DNA from: Lobosporangium transversale
Taxonomy: Eukaryota > Mortierellomycota > Mortierellomycetes > Mortierellales > Mortierellaceae
Assembly (NCBI RefSeq): GCF_002105155.1
Contig: NW_019028992.1
Coordinates: 764,914 to 828,913 of the forward strand
DNA: 64,000 bases
Direction: 5' to 3'
The notes beneath the pieces were generated by a model. The model saw only the letters and a list, made by a program, of their open reading frames with translations. It did no database searches and was not told where the DNA came from. The position numbers and the translations under genes are program-made. Positions 55,669 to 64,000 of the stretch are shown here, piece by piece. Numbering within the stretch: position 1 is the first letter of the stretch; each line of letters opens with the position of its first letter.

Positions 55669-58600
55669 TTACATCCATAGCGAGCCACTAAGCTGAGGCT
55701 CAACCATGGAGCGACTGCTTGCGATGGAAGGATCTTGCTGTTGAATATGAGCAGGATTGAGAGTTCCGTTACTGCCAGAGTCTGTGAAATCAATCCAGAA
55801 TTTGGTAGGGTCATAATCAAAACCATCTGTCATGGTTGAAGCCATTGGACCCATGCCCAATTGTTCCTGACCCATCTTTTGTTGTGCTTCCATGGAAAGG
55901 TCTGTCATGGTCATTGGCATGTTATGGTGGCCATGCTGCTGCTGTTGTTGTTGCTGTTGTTGCTGGAGCATCTGTAATGCATATCTGTGGCTAGGAATGA
56001 CAGGAGCTGTCATGGTATTCAAGACAGACTGAGATTGGGATGTGTTGGGATCTTGCTCCTTCATACCCATATCCGATTGCTGACGCTGCTGTTGACGCTG
56101 AAGCTGCTGTCTCATTAGCTGTTGCTGTTGTAACTGCTGCTGCTCCAGCAATGACTCAGTCTTGATCTCAGAAGGCTTGTTCAATACACTAGCACCAAAG
56201 GTCTGCATCTGCTGATACAAGCGATGCTGCTGCTGGATTTTGAGCTGCTGTTGCTTCTGTTGCTCCTTCAAGTCCAATGTAAGCTGTTGCTGCTGTTGCT
56301 GTTGTTGTTGCTGTGCTACTAGGTTATAGATGAGCTGGGGAGCGTTGATAGCGCCATTTGTCACATCAGAAGTAGTCGATGTCATCATCGAGAAAGTGGG
56401 AGTCATGATGTGCTGTGGCATCGAAGAGATAGGCAAGGTTCTTGTCAGAGTTGGAGTGTACTGCACAGATGTTGTTGAATGTTGCGACATTGAAGGAACT
56501 GCCTCGAATTGACGCCTCTTGCGGCTTGGCAGAGCATCACTCTCCTGCTGTACCATGTTCTCACCACCCTGATTGATCTCATCTTCTGCTGCTGCTTGAG
56601 AAGTAGTGGCCAAAAACTGCTCTAAAATCTAGATCATCAAAGTAAGGAAATATTAAATGGTTAGATACAAGAGAGCGACATCAAAATTTTAGTTACTCCT
56701 CAAAGGTTAAACTTTTTGTTAAATAAAGCATACCTTAATGCCCTCTAAGACACCTCCCGAGTATGAGGAACAGTTAAGGAAGCTTTCCAATACATTGAGC
56801 GTGCGCTTGTAATAGTCCATCGCCACTTGTGAGCCGCGCTTATCATAGACTGCATTCATGGCATGAATCACACCTGCCTGCAAAAGAGCGAAGAGTGCAA
56901 ATCGGTTGACAACATACGAGCATTGCTCCATGTCTAATCCCTGTGCAATGTCGGTGATGGCGCGTCCGGAGCCTGTGCAAATGGTGTTTGACTGCGCGGC
57001 TGCAGGAGAACCAGCTGCACCAACGATATAGGGACGATGGAGCAGAATCAAAGTGGTGTTATAGACAATGTAAAGATAAGCTGGGTACACCTCACCGGCC
57101 TCCTTTGCGAGAGCAACAGCTCGATTGGCCTCGGCAAGCGAAGCTTGGATGGAAGGCGGTGATCGCAAAGGAGAACCTGGAGAGCCTCGCTTGGAAACAT
57201 TGGGGTTTTGCCAACGCATCTCAGGCGCCAAGTTACTCAACCAGGAGGAAAGTGACCCTTCGATAAAAGACACCATCGAATCATGTCCACCGAACTGAGG
57301 TGGTAATGATTGGGCAGAATACGAATGCTGCAGAACACTTCCAAGGATCTATTTGATAATATTGAAAAATCAGAACAATAATAAATTAGACAAAGCTTGC
57401 AAAACGAAAAGTATTAAAAAAGGATAAAATAATAGTATAAAAAAAGGTATACCTTGACCAAGCGGACCATGCAGATAAATCCACGCAAGTCTTGCTGTGA
57501 AGAAGTCGGGGCCATGGGTAGTTCGACATCACTTTCTTTGTCGTGCATCATCAGACCCAAGCCCAACCAGGAAGAGAATTGATGGTCCTATTTAATTGTT
57601 ATTTTAAAAAATAAAAAATATCAGGAAAATATCCATTTGCCGGCCCTTTTTTAAATAGTAATAAAACTTTCTTGTTTAAAAAACTTACAAGGATGAACAT
57701 CGACCACCACAAATAGCGAAGACCGTCAGCCTCGGGACCACTGATTATGTTTTCAGGATCGCGGTTGAGTCCCAATTCATGTGCCATACGAATAGCCATC
57801 GAGAGATAGCTACTGCTGCGTGTAGCCTTCCATTGGCCTTGGTGGTGATACTGCGACATCAGACACAATGCCTGAACAGTACTCACACGGGGTACGTCCA
57901 TAAAGTCGTCTAGCAATAAGCGTGCAGCATCAAAGAAACTTTGACTTAGGAAGCCTGAGTGTTGACGATCCTCCAAAGTCACAGAGTTGGTCGAGGGAAC
58001 CTTGGCTGCTACTGCCAAAAGGGCATTGAGCAACAAGGGGGAAATAGGTGCTGCTGGATCTTGAGAATGTTGGTTATGTGCCTCGATATCCTCTGCCTGA
58101 GCTGGGCGGTTTCTAGGGTGGGAAGAAGGTGTTTGGGGGCAAAGAGGGCAGTTTTGTTGCTCCCATTGCTTCATAAAGGTGGGACGATGGATAATGGGCA
58201 AGTAGATATTGAAACGTTCAAAGAACGATTCGATCAACTGAAGAGTCTGCTCCGGAGAGATGGTAGGTGTGAAAGAGCGAGTAAGGATAGGAAGAGAAGG
58301 CTCAAGACTCTGAAGTGTGAACTGAAGGTGGTTGCGACCGTATTGGAGAGATTGCTCTGGGCCAAGCCAGGGGAAGGGAACAGTGGTACGGACTGAAGTA
58401 GATCCCAATTTATCAAACATTGAGGTGAGAGAAGCGATATCTGCATTGGTGACTAGGCTGCTGTCGTTCTGTGAAGAGTGATGGGGCAAGACATCATGGG
58501 AAAACGGGAGTAAGGATGTGATGGAATGGTTGCGAGAAATCAAAGGTGAGTGACGGCCAAGGGGTGACATGGCCACAGAACCCGAGCGGATGTTGCGCGA

Positions 58601-59098
58601 GGATGGGGTGCTGGAGCGAGCAGGACGTAAAGCAGGCGAAGCAGGCTGTTGCTTGACCTTAACGAGGTCGTTAGAGTAAGTGCTGGCGCAGCCGTCATCC
58701 TCATCTTCATCATGGCTGTCCTCGTTGTCCTCGTTATTTTGAGAAGTATGAGAAGCAGACGCAGCAGTGGAGGATGAGACAGTGGCCTTGTCTGTGGATG
58801 AAGAGGACGAGGCCTCGGGGAGGGTGTTTTTCTTTTTTCTAACAATACTGGTAAGCATATTTTCAATCTTGCCCAGTCTGTCCTCAATCACTTCGACGTA
58901 GCCCTTTGGAGGACCACGCTTTGTGTTGCTGGTTGTGTAAACACATTGGGTTTTTGCCGCTTTACAACCACTGCAACCATCAGGGACACCGTCGCACTTG
59001 ACTCTTCTCCGTCGACAATTATCGCATGCCTTTGTGATTTTGGATCTCTTTTGTTGAGTGCTGCTGTTGAAGTCCAACAGCATAGGAGAGTTAAACAT
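55669..59098 (-). CDS. Zn2Cys6 transcription factor with fungal-specific transcription factor domain, 1039 aa
   Basis: Exons 59098-57689, 57587-57453, 57348-56734 and 56628-55669 are all joined in phase 0. The Zn2Cys6 cluster spans residues 25-52 (C-x2-C-x6-C-x6-C-x2-C-x6-C; ACDNCRRRRVKCDG), with the linker RGPPKGYVEVIEDRLGKIEN leading to a short coiled coil. This arrangement is that of XlnR-like or CYP-activator-type regulators. A Ser/Asp-rich linker follows, then the fungal-specific domain (about 315-735; FFERFNIYLPIIHRPTFMKQ, GLRYLWWSMF, RPYIVGAAG). The C-terminus (about 720-1039) is Gln-rich (long polyQ tracts), probably a transactivation region. It binds DNA in the nucleus; targets are unknown. 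The frame extends upstream of 59098 only to a TTG, so that ATG is chosen. Confidence 0.9.
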
Positions 59099-60973
59099 AG
59101 TGTCTAACTTGAATGCGTGGGAATAGATAGGGTAAGATGGGGTGTGCGCTGTGCGTTTGTGAACTTTTGCGCCGTGCAATAAGGATTAGATTATTGCACA
59201 AGCACTTTCTGTTGAGTGTGGCAACGTGGAGGTGTTAATATGACGCACAAAGAAGGTCACGGGAGTAATGTTTAGGACTAGACCGTTTGAGAAGTGGGTA
59301 TGAATGAATCTGGATGGAGAGTGTGAGTATAAATAAGGGTATGAATGTATATGTGAATAAATGAGGGAAAGAATGAGAATCGAAGTTTGAAATGGAAATG
59401 GAGAATGGAGATTGATGAAGAGAAAGAGAGAAGAGAAGGGAAAAGAGAAGAGAGGGGAAGAGACGGGAAAATAAGGGAAATTGGGCGCTAGAAAGAGAAA
59501 GTCAAAAAGGCACATTTCACACAATCACACAATCACAAAAAGAGAGAGCAAAAAAAAAAAAAAAAAAAAAAATGAAGCGAGAGCGGGTGAGCCATGATAG
59601 AATAATATAATCCTTTGTTAATATGTTTTATCAGCTGGATATTCATGGGTATATAACAGTATTATTTGCGGAGTCTTTTTTTTTTGATCGGGCATGTTTC
59701 TTTTTTATTACCATGATGAATGGACAATAAGTTTGCTCTACTCTCTTTCTACGGAAAGCCTTGCAGAAAACGTTGTTGTCATGGCAAAGAAACCAGGCAA
59801 CCGTGCAAGTGTTAATTGATGGGATTTACCAAAAAAGCGATTGCAACTTGCCCGTGGACTCCCAGTTTGTTTGTTTATTTGTTTGTGTCTTTATGTTTTG
59901 AGCATGGTTACAAAAAGAAAAAAAAAAAATAGAAAAAACTTGTTGTCCAGTTGACCTCTGTTTTTAAACATTTGGAGTGAACTTGTCCCTTTCAAAGTGA
60001 GAGGCCCCATGTGTTCCCCCCCACCCTCCTTCCTGCACCACCCCTTATTTAGAGCCAGTAACGGGCTCACGTTGAGGCACCGCTGGTTCAGATTGGACAG
60101 GATCGGCCTTATTTTTTATTTTCTCTGTTTTTTTGTTCATATCTCCAAGGGATACATGGGCCCTACCAAGAACAGGTAAAGTTTCAATCGTATGTTGACA
60201 GTAGCCTGCGCTTACTGATCTCATTCTGTTTTTATTTTTGTTGAAAGAATGCTTAGTGTCCTACTACTTCATTTAGCGCCCAATTGCGCCTAATGCCATC
60301 ATGATCTCTGCCTTGCGGAGTTTTTATTTATTTTATTTATTAGGATAGACAAAAAGTTGAACGAATCAATAGACAAAAATGATTAAGAATGCCTTTCTAT
60401 TTTTATAAGACTGAATTCATTTTTAAAATAAAAAATAAAAAATAAAAAATGTTTTGTCTCCTTTTCAAAAATGGCGTACATTCGTCCATTAACAATGTAG
60501 ACCTTTTGCTTTCCGATCACTAACACCTGCATGCATTTGGGATATATTCTGCAATCATGTTCAGGTGGACATCTGAAATTGGAATTTTTTTCTCTTTTGT
60601 CCATCAGGCCTACTGTTGATCCTTAAATTTGCTCATTGTGCAGTACATGTCCATTACTTTTTTGTTTAATGTTTTTATTTTTTTTAGAAAGAAATGGGCA
60701 TTTGACTCTATCCCTGTAATTGTTTTGACGTGGCTGTTTAATTGGCAATAAAAACTAGAAACAAATCAAATGTCGTTTGTATATATAAATGATAGAAACG
60801 ATGATGCAAATCCTAATAGCCATAACCATGTATAAATGGCATAGTGACTTCTAACAAATGATAACAATTAATAAATGTTTAATTTCATAGATAAGTGTCC
60901 TATTAGATGGCCAGATTCCCTTCCTTGGAGAAGGAAGATATCTGACGTGAGGAGATTGGAGATCTTTTTCCCA

Positions 60974-61009
<36 letters not shown>

Positions 61010-61100
61010 TTTCTTTCCTTTTTGCCACCCAGGCAAGCCCCTGATTGAACTTGTTTCTTCCTTGTTTCACTTCGTCATATCAGACTCTGGAAGGACTGCA
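59099..61100. promoter_or_regulatory. Upstream region of the Zn2Cys6 gene and non-coding DNA
   Basis: 59200-59480 is strongly A/G-rich on the plus strand, hence C/T-rich on the gene's strand, in keeping with a pyrimidine-rich leader. A-runs lie at 59550-59572 and 60976-61005. No gene recognised. Confidence 0.4.
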
Positions 61101-61252
61101 AGCTTTTCTGAAATATCAAAATAGGAGGTGGCCTCTGGACTACTGAAGCATATGCCTGTCCATCTAAACATTGTAAATCCTGGGTTAAGTGCTTATGACA
61201 CCAAAGAGCACGTTCAACGCCTTTGATGACATTAAAGACCAGAGATGTAATG

Positions 61253-61285
<33 letters not shown>
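61253..61285. repeat. (TA)n microsatellite
   Basis: About sixteen TA units in AT-rich non-coding DNA. Confidence 0.9.
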
Positions 61286-61286
<1 letters not shown>

Positions 61287-61869
61287 TTGTTGGAATGATT
61301 TATGAGCTGACATGCACATTCTCTTACAATGACAATAACGGGAATAACGCATCCTCTAATTAAAGAGCATTTCATATCAGCTCTAGTGCAAATTGAGTTT
61401 TTTTTTTTACCTTTATTTTCAATGATCTTGTGACAATAGAAAGACACGTTTTCTAGATGTTTCAAACTATACATGTGATGAGGTTATTGAAAATCCATTT
61501 CTATTCACTGTTCATGGTGTCATAGGAAGGATTAATTTGGAAATGAAAGTCTCTGAAGGTTTCAGTCGATCCAACTGCCAGACAACAACTCAAGTGTAGA
61601 TCCTCAGAGCCCTTGATCTCTCTTATCGGACAGACTCGGTGATCATAGTCTCAGTCCGCAGTTTCGATCAAGCATGATGGATAAATATTACCAAACCAAT
61701 CAATGACGTGCACATGTGGGAAACACCAGTCATAGGTAAGTCTTCATCAATTGTTAGATCGTTGATTTCGAAAGAGCAGAACAATCTTGGATCCTCTGCT
61801 CCTTTAAAATGTCTCGGTACTTTATCAAGAACTCGATCATGGCTTCGAGGGTTCCCCTGGCATTTTCAC

Positions 61870-62057
61870 TGTTGGAGCTAAAAGCTATGCCACCCAGTCT
61901 CATAAGGATTGGGCCATCAAAAGATGTACGGCAGAGCAGGCGAAATTATTGGCTGCGGATGTGATGTGCTCACTCCAGCCACCAAAAGAATATGCGATAA
62001 TATGGAGGGATAGACGTACAATTGTTGATGTCGACATTGACACACGTAGACAATAGA
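61870..62057 (+). pseudogene. Weak coding relic beside the trinucleotide repeat
   Basis: The plus-strand frame gives VGAKSYATQSHKDWAIKRCT and later LLAADVMCSLQPPKEYAIIW plus RRTIVDVDIDTRRQ, then a stop just before the (AAT)n array. It has no start and no recognised family. Composition is protein-like, unlike the flanks. Confidence 0.25.
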
Positions 62058-62065
62058 AGCAACAA

Positions 62066-62218
62066 CAACAACAATAATAATAATAATAATGATAATAATA
62101 ATAATGATGATAATAATAATGATGATAATAATAATGATAATAATAATAATGATAATAATAATAATGATAATAATAATAATGATAATAATAATAATGATAA
62201 TAATGATAATAATATCAA
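62066..62218. repeat. (AAT/GAT)n compound microsatellite
   Basis: About 150 bases of AAT units interrupted by regularly spaced GAT units, forming a higher-order period of four or five triplets. It yields long poly-Asn or poly-Ile frames that are artefacts. Confidence 0.95.
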
Positions 62219-62502
62219 TAAAGGTATTTCCGGGAATCATGGTGCCTTTTTGTGATTTTTTGTAGGTGGTCTATGTGTCAGATGAAGCCACGTGCGGATA
62301 AAACTTAAAAAAGTCGTATTTGGAAAATAATAAACACTGCGATGATGCTCTCAATTTTTTCTGAAATATTCGGGTCCTCAGATACTCCGAACGAACAAAG
62401 CGCTCTTTGGACACACAGGATAAAATGGCTTGTGAATAGAATATGGCGAAGCTGTGATGGCTTTAACCCATACATGCAGATCCTCCAACAGCAATGGGGG
62501 GG

Positions 62503-62514
62503 GGGGGGGAATGA
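62503..62514. repeat. G12 homopolymer
   Basis: Run of about 13 G inside AT-rich DNA. Confidence 0.9.
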
Positions 62515-62765
62515 TGCATATTCCAGAAACATTATAAAACAAAATGATAAGAATAATAGTTACGACGCTGGTGACTCCAGTCAAGAAATATACTAGGTTC
62601 GTGTCCACATACACGTCAACATATTCGATATCTTTAGCTTGCCACCATTCGAGAAAATATTAAAAGAGGCACTCAACTCACTGAATAGGCCCGAATTACA
62701 AAGTAGAGCAATACCACCACCCATTATCAATTAAGCAACATGCTATACCTATGTTTGTTCGTTCT

Positions 62766-63215
62766 TCACAATAGCTTATATTGATTGCTGAATAAATAAG
62801 AACGCTTTCTCTCAACGTAACACCTTAGGCCAGACATAGCCATAGAAAGGTTAATTACACTGTTGAGATACCTTCTAGAGAATGTGTCATATATCTTTGA
62901 TACATCAACAGGCCTCGAGGAGGGCATGGCGTTGAATCTGGCGCTGTTGAGTGCAGACCGTACCTGCATAGCCCTTGTCTCCCATTCATCTTTCATCTTC
63001 TTTAGATTAACTGAATAGCTGCAACTAGCACCCTTTTTTATAGACAAGTTGATTTTAGATGCATTTCCCAAAGGTACACCGAATGGAGTCTACATTAATA
63101 TTCATGTCAAAATTTGCTCCTCTCATAAAGGTGACTCCATTGAAATGCAGCCCTCTTTACTCCAAGGAACTTTTCATACTTGTGAGATACTTTTTCAAGG
63201 ATAGGATGCGTTAGC
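62766..63215 (-). pseudogene. Possible coding relic of unknown family
   Basis: The minus strand from 63215 reads HPILEKVSHKYEKFLGVKRA and AFQWSHLYERSKF, then a stop. After a possible splice site (TGTAG near 63091) it reads TPFGVPLGNASKINLSIKKG, DEWETRAMQVRSALNSARFN and VDVSKIYDTFSRRYLNSVIN up to a stop at 62766. No ATG was found for the first part. The two blocks look like one degraded gene or exons of an unrecognised one. Confidence 0.3.
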
Positions 63216-64000
63216 CTGTCTCATGATGAGAGGTGGGGTGTGCTACGACCAAGGGGATCATAATCCACGGAATAATATGTTACATCTTTGATAGTAAGGC
63301 ATAGTAAGATGGAGATGTTGCAAAAATACAGTCGTTAAAGATAAATAAAGGGAACAGTGCTTTCCTTCTCAAAGTGGTTGATGTCTGAAAGGGCGGTCCT
63401 AGCCCCATAGCTTTAATTGTAAGGAAACTGAATCAAGAAGAGCTTGGATAACAAGTGGTGTTTGCCCATCGAAAGCAACCAACGTTAAATGTATCGCAAT
63501 GCCTGCGCCATCCACATTACCAGTCGTGCTTCTAGAGAGCGAGCTCGCCGGAAGAACAAAAATGCATCATTCAGCAAAACCAAACCTCGTCAAGAGTCGA
63601 GATAGACATTGCGTCTGTATCCATCTTTTTAGATATTTAGATATCCCAGACTATCTCAACTTGACCCACACTCAACTGTCAAACAGATATTATCTAAGAG
63701 AAGTAGCCCAACATCGATCAGAATTTATAAGGCTGTAGGTGGCTTCGTACTCGTCCCATTGCCTCCTTCCGAAATGGAAGCATTTTTACATAACAACTGC
63801 GTTCATCACTCCGTTGCCTGCTCGAGTTGTAGAGTATGATCTATACAACACAACATAATGACACGCATTAAATTCGTGGAAATAAATTCTCAAAGACCCC
63901 AGCAATTCACTACAGTGCAGCTTACATTAAAACTTAAAACAACAGCTACCAAGGAGGGGTTAACAGTGAAGGGAAAAGGCTACCAAAATGAATAAAAAAC
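63216..64000. other. Right end, nothing recognised
   Basis: A 79-codon plus-strand frame at 63499-63738 has no recognisable motif and no context, so it is not called. Confidence 0.4.

Noticed and set aside
61917-62240. Poly-Ile, poly-Leu and poly-Asn frames
   Set aside because: Artefacts of the (AAT/GAT)n microsatellite.

Overview
The window is nuclear DNA from a filamentous early-diverging fungus, most likely Mortierellomycotina (Mortierella, Linnemannia or a relative). I infer this from short phase-conserved GT-AG introns with CTAAT-type branch points, long A/T homopolymers, Crinkler-type (CRN) effector genes with a ubiquitin-like header, an HSPA12-like Hsp70, a Zn2Cys6 regulator, ribokinase, monoglyceride lipase and CMC2. 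No prokaryotic operon, CRISPR array, rRNA or tRNA was seen.

Layout. 0.5-4.6 kb: a multidomain crotonase-fold protein with Cys-Pro repeats, a small secreted or anchored protein and CMC2. 4.7-12.3 kb: a CRN region with two decayed CRN fragments and one intact CRN gene (copy A, minus strand). 13.0-16.6 kb: a 222-bp tandem repeat beside an 11-exon gene with a PD-(D/E)XK-like motif. 17.2-24.9 kb: a graveyard of mobile-element-like genes: a decayed MULE transposase (minus), a decayed middle segment of a FEN1/TnpB-like protein (plus), and a longer copy of that family with a FEN1-like N-terminus and a TnpB/Fanzor-type zinc ribbon at its C-terminus, broken by a frameshift and an internal deletion. 25.4-30.2 kb: a 1382-residue low-complexity membrane protein and a possible small protein. 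33.0-38.2 kb: a coiled-coil protein and an HSPA12-like Hsp70, transcribed divergently. 38.8-42.6 kb: a second intact CRN gene (copy B, plus strand), inverted relative to copy A and apparently circularly permuted in its flanks. 43.5-48 kb: coding relics and a leucine-rich-repeat gene carrying a one-base frameshift. 48.3-59.1 kb: a conserved gene block on the minus strand (ribokinase, monoglyceride lipase, single-pass membrane protein, Zn2Cys6 factor). 59.1-64 kb: mostly non-coding, with microsatellites and weak coding relics.

The window therefore alternates between conserved, intron-containing housekeeping genes and a rapidly changing accessory compartment (CRN, LRR, nuclease and transposon remnants). 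Exon boundaries were derived by hand from splice signals, reading phase and protein continuity. Each multi-exon model called a CDS keeps an open frame across all junctions unless stated otherwise.
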